Shown here: one piece after another, positions 30,588 through 39,345 of the stretch
How positions within the stretch are numbered: position 1 is the first letter of the stretch
Layout: every line of letters begins with the position of its first letter
NCBI RefSeq assembly: GCF_024347095.1
Contig: NZ_AP024903.1
Location: forward strand, 3,286,001-3,350,000
Length of the DNA: 64,000 bases
Direction: 5' to 3'
Source: Vibrio rhizosphaerae
Lineage (GTDB): Bacteria; Pseudomonadota; Gammaproteobacteria; Enterobacterales; Vibrionaceae
Program-made: the position numbers and the translations under genes
The notes under the pieces: generated by a model
Told to the model about the DNA's origin: nothing
Databases searched by the model: none
What the model saw: only the letters and a program-made list of their open reading frames with translations

Positions 30588-33500
30588 TCCAACTGAGACA
30601 CCGAAAACTTATACAATAAAACCCGGTGACTGTTTAAGTCTGCTTGCAGAGCATTTTGGTACCAAGCCGGAAATTCTCGCAAAACTGAACAGCGATCTGA
30701 TTGACGATATCGATCTGATCTATGCCGGTGATACCATTATTCTGCCCGGAGAGGATGCAAACTCAGCAATCGATAATCAGCCCGGCAGCCGTGATGAAAT
30801 CCCCAAGCCACCGGAAAAAGACGCCTGTGCAGGTGATCTATGCTCCGGAAAGGATACCCCGTTTACCGATATCCTGTATGTTCCGTCACACCCGACCGAA
30901 AAACAAAAACGGTTTTACGCCATTACCGATGAAGTCAAACAAGCGATTCAGGCAGAGCATAAACGCTTAGCAAAATCGATCGTTGCCGATCAAACTGAGA
31001 CCATCCAAAACCTCAATCGTCTCGGAATTCTCTCACGCTTTTATACCAGTCCGCATGAGATGTTCCTCGAATCAGAAGATGACCTGAAGCGTTACCGTTT
31101 TCTGTTCCATGCGCGGAAGACGATTCGCTCCGGTGCAGCTAAAAATTATCAAAATGGTGGCGAAAATGGGTTTATCGTCAGCCTTGCCGAACAAGAAGGC
31201 TTTGACACCAATAAACTGCTTGACCGTTATACCACTTGGGAAAAACTCAAATACTGGACATTTATCGGGGTCATGTGGACCAGTCCAATTGCTCGGACAT
31301 TACTGCTCACCAGTAACAATGTGAAAGACTATCTCAAAGAGGCGAGTAAAGAAGCCTACCACCTAAAGCAAGCCCGAAAACAGTTAAAAGAAACCTTACA
31401 GGATCATCTCGACGATGAGATCGAAAAACTGGATAAGGTTGCAGAACTTACCGCGAAAAACAAAAATGCCGACGACGGCTCTTCTTATGTTTATGATAAA
31501 AAGCGGAGCTACTTCACCAGTAACTATGAAAAAGAGATAGAAAACTCGGTCAAAATGTTGCTCCGGGAACGCAAGATGTGGGGAACTGATGCCAAATTAG
31601 CGCTTGATTCCCATGAACAGGCAACACAACTGATCGAAAATTTATGGGATCGTGAAGTCAAGTATGCCGACGAGTTTATCAAAAAATGTACCGCAGCCAG
31701 AGAGGCCCATGAGGATGAAAGACTGGTCACTGTCGGGCCATATTCCTACAATAACCTACCGTATGCATGGAACTTTACCCGAACACTGAATGCATTAAAC
31801 CTGCGCGGTTATGTGGTAAAAGAGCAGTGCCTGACCATGGCCGAGCTGGAAGGTACCAGCCCGGCACACCTCGGCCCCAAAACCCTTGAGAAGAACTTTT
31901 CAGAATGGCGCGAAAATAAGTTTTTCACTGACAACGGACTACCGGTCAAAATTACCGAAGGGGCAAAGCTGGTCAACGACTTGCTGACCGAGCTCAAGGT
32001 CAATAAGGAAGCATTGCACGCCACAAATATCGACGGTACTCGTAAACAGACCGAAGAAGAGCTGATTAAATCACTGCTCAGTCAGGGCTGCGCAGGGCAA
32101 TGGGCCTATTACCCCTGCCTGGCGCTGGTCAAACTGGTCGATGCGACAATCACCAAGTGGATAGCTGACTTAGATGAACTGCTGGGCCTTGATAAAGATG
32201 AGCAAAACAAACGGATGCCTGCACCGGATATGTTCGGTGACTTCCTGTGGCTGAAAAAGCTCGCCATGGCGCGAATTGATGCGCTGAAAACCATCGCCAC
32301 ATCGAGAGCCCAAAAAGGCCCTGACTCGCTGAGAAACTTCTACCTTAGCGGTGATAAAATCCCAACCAGCTACCTGCTGCTCTGGGAAGAAAAAGAATAT
32401 CGACCCAAAGAGAAAAAGACCAAAGTCTTCCATAAAGAGACCGGCAAGGCCGACCTTCAGGTGGTTGAATGTGTGTTGATGTCTGAAGGAACACTCGGTT
32501 GGGTACGCGGCCCGGCGTGGTATTTACCTAAAGACGAAAAAGACACCCTGCTGGCAAAAGGCCACCTCAGCGATATTACCACCAAGGTCGCGCTGGTCAG
32601 CCCGGCTGCCGACAGCAAAACACCCCAAAATATTAAGACCGCACAAGCCAATGCATTTCCGACCCTGTCTGAGGCGATGAAAGCCATCCGTACATCCATC
32701 AAAACGGATAGCGTTAAGGCATTGAAAGCGAGTATGCTGAATGGCAAGTTCCTGCTCAACCCAATCAACTTAGCCGCAGAGAAAAAATCAGAAGTATCGG
32801 CATTCTGGTCAGACAGCTATCACTGGGAAGAAGGACTCGGGCCGGACGGCAAATCCTCTCAATATGTGGTTGATGCTTCCGCACAATTTATGCGCTTGTC
32901 TTCCAGTGTGAAGACCAACCTCAACCTCCCGTTAAGCGAATACAATAATCTTGCGGTCAATACCGATACCACTGCCGGTGGCGCACTCAATTTCACTGCG
33001 GATTTATTCCGGGCCCAATTAACGGCGAAGGCGTGGTTCCCGCTGCAACCTGAAAATGATGACCATAAAGACAAACGCCAGTTCAAAGGGAAACCACTAG
33101 CAATCCATTATCTGAAAAACGTGGATGGGCAAGATAAAAAGGACATTTATGATGCCGGTGAGATGTTTATGCGCGTCTCCGCCACGATTTATGGTTTAGC
33201 CGCCGCCAGTGTCAGTATCGCCGGGAATCTTTGCTTCGGCCCGGCCACAACAAAAGCAGGTGAACTCGGTGTCCGGGGTAAGGCGATTACAACAGCGGAC
33301 TATAATGCCGGTGAAATCAGCCATGTCCGCGCAGCACCGCCAGCACCCTTGCCACAGTCAGAGCAATCCGTCGGGCAAAGGGCTCTCGGCACACTCAAAA
33401 AGAACTCAGCCGCACAAGCAGGAATTACCGTCGATGCCTTTGCCGGGGTTGAAGTCGGCGGTGAGCTGAGTGGTGAAGTCTACTGGCGGCCACCGACGAT

Positions 33501-34638
33501 TGACATCTCCAATAGCGCGGAGCGCGGCAAGATGATGCGCTTAGGGAGTTTAGCGGTTCAGGCAGCCGTTAGTTACGGGGTCGGTTTATCAGCTCAGTTT
33601 AGCATTACCTTCCACCGAGGAGCTTTATATGTGATTGTCGCAGCCAAACTGGTATGCGGCCCCGGGGCATCAGGCAAAGTCGCGATCGCCCTTGATGCAC
33701 TCAATGTTGACCGCTTTATTCAATGCCTGCTCGCCATGCTCAATGAATCTGGCTTTAAACGCATTGAAGCTTTCGGTGAAGTGGATGAGCAAGGCCGCAA
33801 CGAAGACTTTGAAGAGCTCAACCGCTACCTGACCGCGGCGGTCGCACTCGGTCTGACTTTAGGTGAAATCCTGCTGCTGCTGGCCAAAGCCCTGTCATTT
33901 ATTCACAAAGATGGTTTGCAGGAAGATTATGCACCGTTAATCGCCAGACGGATCATCAAAAAAGATGAAGGCAAAGAGGGTAAAAAGAAAATTCAGATGT
34001 GGGTCTCTGATTTACCGCCTGAGACACTCTGCAACTTATTAGATTGCCTGAGTAACCAAAACAAAGGTGGCTTGTTCGAAAATGACGAAGAGAAAGTTGC
34101 CCGACAGAATCAAGAAGTCGATAAGGCCTTAGCCATTGTGCAGATCTTAGAATGGATATCCCCAAAAACAGGTGCCAGTGAAGCGGATATTGAGAAAAAA
34201 CGCCGACAGTTTGAAAAGACCCTGATCCGCATGGGGGGCAATTATGAATCCGCCCGGCTCCCGATGGAGCAGTGGCGACGCTTCACCCAAAGTTGGATGC
34301 AATTGGCAAAGTTTATTAATCAAACTTTAACCTTTTTAGCACCAACAGCAACTGAATATGTAAGAATTAGAAATGGCTTTCAGAGCCAATCAATTATTCT
34401 TTGTAGTAATATGAAACGATATCATTATGAAGCTGAAGAGCACTCGGATGCCATGGCTCATTTATTGGATGGTGAATATGACTACTTAACCATTCGGGTT
34501 GCTAAAGAAGGTGACAAGCCACAAGTGGTTGCAGACCGCAAACGCCTTGAAGAGACGATTCAAGCGATCGAAGACAAAGGTTACTTGTGGAACAAAACCA
34601 CCTACAAACCGTGGAAAGAAAAAAGCTGGACACTTTAA
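30580..34638 (+). CDS. LysM-containing T6SS effector candidate (cluster 2)
   Basis: A 1352-residue protein. Residues about 10-56 form a LysM domain (YTIKPGDCLSLLAEHFGTKP ... YAGDTIILP), which binds glycan strands of peptidoglycan or helps attach to the spike. Two CxxxxxC-like spots follow (DACAGDLCSG, about 84-93). The rest has long helices and Gly/Ala-rich stretches near 870-885 and 988-1035, plus one hydrophobic segment at about 1085-1107, which could insert into membranes. I recognise no catalytic motif. The final part (34318-34440) is AT-rich against its flanks. Partner genes are the DUF4123 adaptor upstream and the Sel1 protein downstream. The toxic activity is unknown. Confidence 0.7.
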   Translation: MANPTETPKTYTIKPGDCLSLLAEHFGTKPEILAKLNSDLIDDIDLIYAGDTIILPGEDANSAIDNQPGSRDEIPKPPEKDACAGDLCSGKDTPFTDILYVPSHPTEKQKRFYAITDEVKQAIQAEHKRLAKSIVADQTETIQNLNRLGILSRFYTSPHEMFLESEDDLKRYRFLFHARKTIRSGAAKNYQNGGENGFIVSLAEQEGFDTNKLLDRYTTWEKLKYWTFIGVMWTSPIARTLLLTSNNVKDYLKEASKEAYHLKQARKQLKETLQDHLDDEIEKLDKVAELTAKNKNADDGSSYVYDKKRSYFTSNYEKEIENSVKMLLRERKMWGTDAKLALDSHEQATQLIENLWDREVKYADEFIKKCTAAREAHEDERLVTVGPYSYNNLPYAWNFTRTLNALNLRGYVVKEQCLTMAELEGTSPAHLGPKTLEKNFSEWRENKFFTDNGLPVKITEGAKLVNDLLTELKVNKEALHATNIDGTRKQTEEELIKSLLSQGCAGQWAYYPCLALVKLVDATITKWIADLDELLGLDKDEQNKRMPAPDMFGDFLWLKKLAMARIDALKTIATSRAQKGPDSLRNFYLSGDKIPTSYLLLWEEKEYRPKEKKTKVFHKETGKADLQVVECVLMSEGTLGWVRGPAWYLPKDEKDTLLAKGHLSDITTKVALVSPAADSKTPQNIKTAQANAFPTLSEAMKAIRTSIKTDSVKALKASMLNGKFLLNPINLAAEKKSEVSAFWSDSYHWEEGLGPDGKSSQYVVDASAQFMRLSSSVKTNLNLPLSEYNNLAVNTDTTAGGALNFTADLFRAQLTAKAWFPLQPENDDHKDKRQFKGKPLAIHYLKNVDGQDKKDIYDAGEMFMRVSATIYGLAAASVSIAGNLCFGPATTKAGELGVRGKAITTADYNAGEISHVRAAPPAPLPQSEQSVGQRALGTLKKNSAAQAGITVDAFAGVEVGGELSGEVYWRPPTIDISNSAERGKMMRLGSLAVQAAVSYGVGLSAQFSITFHRGALYVIVAAKLVCGPGASGKVAIALDALNVDRFIQCLLAMLNESGFKRIEAFGEVDEQGRNEDFEELNRYLTAAVALGLTLGEILLLLAKALSFIHKDGLQEDYAPLIARRIIKKDEGKEGKKKIQMWVSDLPPETLCNLLDCLSNQNKGGLFENDEEKVARQNQEVDKALAIVQILEWISPKTGASEADIEKKRRQFEKTLIRMGGNYESARLPMEQWRRFTQSWMQLAKFINQTLTFLAPTATEYVRIRNGFQSQSIILCSNMKRYHYEAEEHSDAMAHLLDGEYDYLTIRVAKEGDKPQVVADRKRLEETIQAIEDKGYLWNKTTYKPWKEKSWTL

Positions 34639-34641
34639 AGC

Positions 34642-35790
34642 ATGAATATCAATAAGAAACTGATTTACAAAACACTGCTGACCATCGCTGGGGTAATTAT
34701 TTTAGCGGCCGGCGGACTGATGGCCTACTTGGTGATCCCTTCCGGTTTTCAGTCCCGCCAAGCGGAAGGCCCCAAGGTGTTGACGGAACTGTTGAAAATG
34801 GCTGAAGAAAGTCAGCCATTTAACCCCGACCCGTATATCTCCAGCACTTATCGCCCAGGAGATCCACTATATGAACCATTGCTGTATATCCAAAGACATC
34901 GGCAGGGAAAAGCCGAAGAACTATTAAAGCCATTAGTCGAGCAAGGCAATCCTGATGCGATGTATTGGTTGGCTCAAATCACCTATGACGATAGCTACTA
35001 CTCCAGCGGCCCGGCGGCCAAATTATTCCAGAAATCAGCCGAGCTGGGGAACCCCTATGCCGCACTCCGTTTAGATAGCAATGACCGTGAATGCCAGATG
35101 TTTATGAGCGGTTACTGTGATCAAAAGTGGGGAAAACTCGGGCGAAAACTACTGCAAGAGCGGGCAGAGAAAGGTGATAAAAAAGCGGAATACTATCTCC
35201 TTCAGTATGATGAAAACAGCTCAGAAGAGGTACATAAAAAACTGGAGCAGTTAGTCACTGAAAATGCCAAGAATCATTATTATCAGCCATTGATGAGAAT
35301 GACAATAGATTATGAAAAAAGATGGTACTACCCTTACTTCGATAGAAAATCTCAACAATCAGAAGAGGAGATATTAATTTTATCAAAATTAACAAAATTA
35401 ATGATTAATAACAATTATCCTCCAGCATTTGAAAGAGCACTTGCATATATATCTATTTATTCTAAAGATTATTTAAAAAAAACAATTCAGCGTAGCAATC
35501 TATTAAGTAGTAGATACTTTTTATGTACTTACTCTTACCCTGAATTGAAAGAGCACACCAGAGAAGATATATTAAAGTCTGCAGCGTGTGCGATTGGGGA
35601 TGATATGATTACAGAAAATGATAAGGATAGAAATTTATCTTTGTATGAATATAGCTTATATGAAAAAAAAATCTCCCCTTTAACAAAGGAAGAAGTCATA
35701 TCAGCAAGAAAATCTGCGAGAGAATTAATAAAGAATAAACAGCCTATTATCTATATAGACGAGATGAACCCAAGGGTTGATATCCGATAA
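34642..35790 (+). CDS. Membrane-anchored Sel1-repeat immunity candidate
   Basis: 382 residues, 3 bases after the effector. Residues about 9-32 form a signal anchor (LLTIAGVIILAAGGLMAYLVI), placing the rest in the periplasm. Sel1/TPR-like repeats follow: AEELLKPLVEQGNPDAMYWLAQITYD and AAKLFQKSAELGNPYAALRLD (about 92-150). Sel1 proteins are known immunity proteins for some T6SS lipases, so immunity is plausible, and a periplasmic location suggests the LysM effector acts there. From about residue 215 the DNA turns AT-rich and the protein differs from the orphan copy at 36350; the end IYIDEMNPR is shared again. Immunity is inference. Confidence 0.65.
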   Translation: MNINKKLIYKTLLTIAGVIILAAGGLMAYLVIPSGFQSRQAEGPKVLTELLKMAEESQPFNPDPYISSTYRPGDPLYEPLLYIQRHRQGKAEELLKPLVEQGNPDAMYWLAQITYDDSYYSSGPAAKLFQKSAELGNPYAALRLDSNDRECQMFMSGYCDQKWGKLGRKLLQERAEKGDKKAEYYLLQYDENSSEEVHKKLEQLVTENAKNHYYQPLMRMTIDYEKRWYYPYFDRKSQQSEEEILILSKLTKLMINNNYPPAFERALAYISIYSKDYLKKTIQRSNLLSSRYFLCTYSYPELKEHTREDILKSAACAIGDDMITENDKDRNLSLYEYSLYEKKISPLTKEEVISARKSARELIKNKQPIIYIDEMNPRVDIR

Positions 35791-35806
35791 ATTACACTTT
35801 CCCTTA

Positions 35807-35850
35807 AAACAGTTAAAAGGTTTCCCCTTTTAACTGTTTATTAAACTTTT
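35807..35850 (+). terminator. Rho-independent terminator of T6SS cluster 2
   Basis: AAACAGTTAAAAGG and CCTTTTAACTGTTT form a 14-bp stem with a 5-base loop, followed by ATTAAACTTTT. It lies 16 bases after the Sel1 stop codon. Confidence 0.8.
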
Positions 35851-35867
35851 CTGATCATTCCCCCCTC

Positions 35868-35944
35868 TATTTTGCGAGTAATTTCACAGTGTGCTGTTTT
35901 GAAACACCAATTCATCATGATTCATATTTAGATTGGGGTACAAT
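35868..35944 (+). promoter_or_regulatory. Conserved motif and promoter ahead of the orphan Sel1 unit
   Basis: TATTTTGCGAGTAATTTCACA starts at 35869, then TTCATCATGATTCATAT, then TACAAT at 35939-35944. The segment 35868-35935 is almost the same as 38068-38135, although no small gene or leader arms lie just upstream here. Confidence 0.5.
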
Positions 35945-36280
35945 CAAACCGCTCAAATGAAGTCATTTACAAGGTCAACCTGAAACAAAGTGATTAAACG
36001 TAAATCTCAGCATCACACTATCAGTTCAGTTTGATCGTCCTGTGTGCTTATGTCGCTTGAAGCGATGAACTCAGGGGAAAAAGTTCAGGACGAACTTTTT
36101 AGCTTTTCGTGAGCAGGATGCGAATAAAAGCGCCCCTGATAGCCGGCACGAAAGCTGAACAACCGGCCTTTTTGGATACTTTTGGGGCCAAGCCAAAAGT
36201 ATCTGATGCGCAGACGCAGAAGTGACTGAAATCGAAAACATTCAGCGCATCATACAATGCTCAAAACAGAGACGAGAAAA
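35945..36280. other. Gene-free region with strong inverted repeats
   Basis: No gene is seen. Two hairpins stand out: AAAAGTTC-AGGAC-GAACTTTT (about 36079-36099) and GATACTTTTGG-GGCCAAG-CCAAAAGTATC (about 36175-36203), the second with an 11-bp perfect stem. They do not sit in front of clear T-runs on the plus strand. The region ends at the effector scar at 36281. Confidence 0.5.
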
Positions 36281-36346
36281 GACAACGGTTACTTCTGGAA
36301 CAAAACCACCTACAACCCGTGGAAAGAAAAAAGCTGGACACTTTAA
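36281..36346 (+). pseudogene. 3' scar of a LysM-effector gene
   Basis: 22 codons reading DNGYFWNKTTYNPWKEKSWTL plus stop. They match the last codons of the intact effector (KGYLWNKTTYKPWKEKSWTL, ending 34638) with a few changes, and are followed by the same AGC spacer and ATGAATATC of the Sel1 gene. No start codon or upstream effector sequence remains. It marks the 3' end of a former effector in front of its immunity gene. Confidence 0.85.
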
Positions 36347-36349
36347 AGC

Positions 36350-37488
36350 ATGAATATCAATAAGAAACTGATTTACAAAACACTGCTGACCATCGTTGGT
36401 GTGATTATTTTAGCGGCCGGCGGACTGCTGGCCTATCTGGCGATCCCTTCCGGTTTTCAGTCCCGCCAATCGGAAGGCCCCAAGGTGTTGACGGAACTGT
36501 TGAAAATGGCTGAAGAAAGTCAGCCATTTAACCCCGACCCGTACATCTCCAGTACCTATCGTCCCGGAGATCCGCTGTATGAGCCCCTCCTATATATCCA
36601 AAGACATCGGCAGGGAAAAGCCGAAGAGCTGTTGAAACCCTTAGTCGAACAAGGCAATGCTGATGCGATGTATTGGTTGGCTCAAATCACCTATGACGAT
36701 AGCTACTACTCCAGCGGCCCGGCGGCCAAGTTATTCCAGAAGTCAGCCGAGCTGGGGAATCCCTATGCCGCACTCCGTCTAGATAGCAACAACCGTGAAT
36801 GCCAGATGTTTATGAGCGGTTACTGTGATCAAAAGTGGGGTAAACTCGGGCGAAAACTACTGCAAGAGCGAGCAGAGAAAGGTGATAAAAAAGCAGAATA
36901 TTACCTGCTTCAGTATGATGAAAACAGCTCAGAAGAAGTGCATAAAGAGCTGGAACAACTAGTCACTGAAAATGCTAAGAACCATTATTATCAGCCCTTA
37001 ATGAGATTGTTTTATGATTATTATGACGGTCGATATTTGACCTTCTTCAATAGAGCCCCCCCCCCAAATGAAGAACAAAAAAAATATTAGTTAAAATTGC
37101 GAAAATTCCAGCAAATAATAATTTTACACCAGCAATAAATAAAATATTATATACTGACAGATACCTCTTAGATAAGAAATATCAGATAGAAATGATAAAT
37201 AGATGCTTGAAATTAAATTCTCAACAATACTCATGTATGGAATATTTTTCAGATTCTAATAGTCGTAATAATATAATAACAGGGGCTGCATACGCATACG
37301 TAACTGATATTATAAAAAATGAAACTGACAATGAAACTGAATTAGGTTTATTCAAATCCATGTTAGATGAAAACGATGTAAAAGCTTTGACTAATGAGGA
37401 AGTTGACCAAGCACGTGAAATAGCTAAGTTAATAATAAATAATATGACTCCTGTTATCTATATCGACGAAATGAATCCAAGACCATAA
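36350..37488 (+). pseudogene. Orphan Sel1 immunity gene, frameshifted at an A8 tract
   Basis: The first 220 residues are almost the same as the Sel1 protein at 34642 (same anchor, same repeats). The frame stops at 37090. The rest continues one frame over and ends at 37488 with VIYIDEMNPRP. The break is at C-A8-T (37077-37084): with nine A's the frame would run EEQKKILVKIAKI and align without gaps to EEEILILSKLTKL of the paralogue. A C10 tract lies just upstream (37056-37065). It may be a true pseudogene, a slippage-controlled gene, or a sequencing error. Confidence 0.75.
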
Positions 37489-37499
37489 ATTTCATGTAA

Positions 37500-37535
37500 T
37501 GGGGATCTTAATCATAGATCCCCAATTTTATTCTT
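37500..37535 (+). terminator. Rho-independent terminator after the orphan Sel1 gene
   Basis: TGGGGATCT and AGATCCCCA form a 9-bp stem with a 7-base loop, followed by ATTTTATTCTTATT. It is 12 bases after the Sel1 stop. Confidence 0.75.
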
Positions 37536-37536
37536 A

Positions 37537-37722
37537 TTAAACCCCTTCAACGTCTTCCTTCATTAAATTTATCTCATCAAACGTAATCAGATTATTGAGA
37601 AATAGCAGAATCTCACGCAATTCATTTTGGTCAACGGAAGGTGCGGTGCTGGTGGCAAGAAAATCAATCAAATAACCGCGAGCAGTCAGGTGTAAATCAA
37701 GGTTAGATTGTGAGTTTGACAT
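37537..37722 (-). CDS. Small conserved protein of the repeat module (copy 2)
   Basis: 61 residues, the same as copy 1 (27094) except near the C-terminus (INLMKEDVEGV). The start at 37722 has the same GGGAG site. Changes between copies 1 and 2 are concentrated at the gene's 3' edge, where the repeat begins. The function is unknown. Confidence 0.65.
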   Translation of the reverse strand: MSNSQSNLDLHLTARGYLIDFLATSTAPSVDQNELREILLFLNNLITFDEINLMKEDVEGV

Positions 37723-38092
37723 AAGTAACTCCCTGAGTTGGTTATAAACTATCACCAATCAAAGGTTCCTAATCTTCGAGTGGTGAACTGAACGAGGTTA
37801 GGAACTACCGCACTCAAGGAAACGGCCTGACCGAAATCAGCCTGTCCAGTCCACCATAATTTAGGTGTGCAAGACTGCATATAGTAAAGTCTGTATATAC
37901 CGACGTCTATATGTCTTGAGTTTTTACGCAGGGTTCCTAATCCCGACACCGAATTTTATCGGTGCGAATTCAGGGTAAGCGGTGTCTAGTTTGCTGACGA
38001 GTCATAAGAAAATAAAGCGCGTGTCATAGCGTAAAATCTCATACTTTGCTCACACTGGGGTCATCATTATTTTGCGAGTAATTTCACACTGT
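37540..38092. repeat. 0.55 kb repeat module, copy 2
   Basis: Near-identical to 27096-27648. It separates the orphan Sel1 unit from the orphan immunity array. Together with copy 1 it forms a direct repeat that brackets the whole of T6SS cluster 2 and the orphan Sel1 unit. Confidence 0.85.
37765..37941 (-). ncRNA. Candidate structured leader RNA, copy 2
   Basis: Same arms as copy 1: GTTCCTAAT at 37765, TTAGGAAC ending 37805, and GTTCCTAA at 37933-37940. As it is nearly identical to copy 1 it adds no covariation evidence. Confidence 0.45.
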
Positions 38093-38144
38093 GCTGTTTT
38101 GAAACACCAATTCATCATGATTCATATTTAGATTGAGTTATAAT
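38068..38144 (+). promoter_or_regulatory. Conserved motif and promoter of the orphan immunity array
   Basis: TATTTTGCGAGTAATTTCACA starts at 38069, then TTCATCATGATTCATAT (38111-38127) and TATAAT at 38139-38144. It would drive the immunity array starting at 38338. The gap 38145-38280 holds no gene I can support. Confidence 0.5.
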
Positions 38145-38280
38145 CGCTCATCCTCAAGTGAGGATATTTAGATTATTGATATGAGATTAATTTTGAATCA
38201 ACACGAACAACTTCATATGACATTTAAAGATGCCCTGACTGCGTGCTCAATTAAAGCTTAGGAAAGAACGAATAAATGAC

Positions 38281-38331
38281 CCACAACCGGAGACACCGGC
38301 CGTTCCGCAAGCACAATTACAGCAAGGGTAA
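38281..38331 (+). pseudogene. 3' scar of the VasX-like effector gene
   Basis: 17 codons, PQPETPAVPQAQLQQG plus stop, matching the end of the intact effector (SQPETQVAPQAQLQQG, ending 26049). The 6-base gap to the immunity ATG is conserved too (ACTATCC versus ACCATCC around the start). No other effector sequence remains upstream. It shows that the array came from an effector-immunity pair. Confidence 0.85.
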
Positions 38332-38337
38332 CTATCC

Positions 38338-39345
38338 ATGAGTGAAACCGTTTATCAACAACACGCCTATCGCAGCAATCAGATCCCTCCACAGAAACCG
38401 TGCCCGGAGAAAACACTCGCCCAGCGCTTACTGTCTGCCGGGCAACGAATGCTGCCGTGGAGTCGGCCAACCCAGACTGTGAGTACCCGAACCGCACAAG
38501 TCTCACCCAGCCAGTGGCAAAAAATGAAGGCAACCGCAAAAAATCAGGAATGTTTTTGGAATGAGCAGGTGTTGGAAGGACTAACTGGCAATATATGGGC
38601 CAGAGTTTATTTGATTTTAGCAGGACTAGCCAAGATTGTAATAATCTTTATATCTCCCATGTTCATCGTTTCTGTCTTTCTTACGGCTCTTCTTGCTGGA
38701 GAAGTTAGCGCAGACCAAATAATGGATACATTCCTATGGTATATAATGTACGTTATTACTCCTTGTCTACTCATCTGGGGACAATTCGAACTCTATAACC
38801 GAGGCTACTGGAAACCTAAGTTACTCAGTAAATTACTCGATGCCCGGAAACTGTTTGAGCTCAACCGCCGTACCGGTATGGTGACCCTATATAAACGGGG
38901 CGGCAAAGTCCGTTATTCGTATCCCTTTGTTGAGTTTGACTGCATTCTGGCCACCACACCGAGTCAGCAGGGCTTAGTCAATTACTCGTTGTTATTGGCA
39001 CACCGCTATAGCGGCTCGATGCATGGCGTGCCTCTGGGGGTGTTAGTCACCCCGCATGAAACTGTCGCTGAATATTACCGGCTGTGGCATATGATTCAGT
39101 GCTATATGGATGTCACCCAGCCATTACCGGATATTTTATTGCTCGAAGAAGCCCGCCCCAAAGACCCGACCACCGTGGCCTACGACCAACAAACCGGCCG
39201 GAACCCACGCTACTGGCGGGATATGTCTGATGATGCTTACGCAGAGGCGATCACGCAAATTGAGGCCAAACAGAGCAAGATGTCGGAAACCGGCCCCGAG
39301 ATTGATATTTTTCACCCGCATCACCACAGAGTTCATCATCCATGA
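38338..39345 (+). CDS. Orphan immunity protein, copy B
   Basis: 335 residues. The N-terminal 90 and the soluble part from about 150 are almost identical to copy A (26056). The membrane hairpin region (38616-38772) is different: VIIFISPMFIVSVFLTALLAG and LWYIMYVITPCLLIWG. The C-terminus is replaced by HPHHHRVHHP, made by the junction with the next copy. Its stop overlaps the next start (ATGA). It may protect against a related effector with another membrane domain. The function is inferred from position and similarity. Confidence 0.7.
   Translation: MSETVYQQHAYRSNQIPPQKPCPEKTLAQRLLSAGQRMLPWSRPTQTVSTRTAQVSPSQWQKMKATAKNQECFWNEQVLEGLTGNIWARVYLILAGLAKIVIIFISPMFIVSVFLTALLAGEVSADQIMDTFLWYIMYVITPCLLIWGQFELYNRGYWKPKLLSKLLDARKLFELNRRTGMVTLYKRGGKVRYSYPFVEFDCILATTPSQQGLVNYSLLLAHRYSGSMHGVPLGVLVTPHETVAEYYRLWHMIQCYMDVTQPLPDILLLEEARPKDPTTVAYDQQTGRNPRYWRDMSDDAYAEAITQIEAKQSKMSETGPEIDIFHPHHHRVHHP

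Noticed and set aside
32170..32433. Minus-strand frames within the LysM effector gene
   Set aside because: They are shadows of a long, well-supported plus-strand gene and have no ribosome binding site or domain.
37056..37065. The C10 tract as the site of the Sel1 frameshift
   Set aside because: Changing the C number by one in either direction gives an early stop (TGA or TAA) instead of the downstream frame. Only an extra A in the A8 tract restores the alignment. The C tract may still vary.
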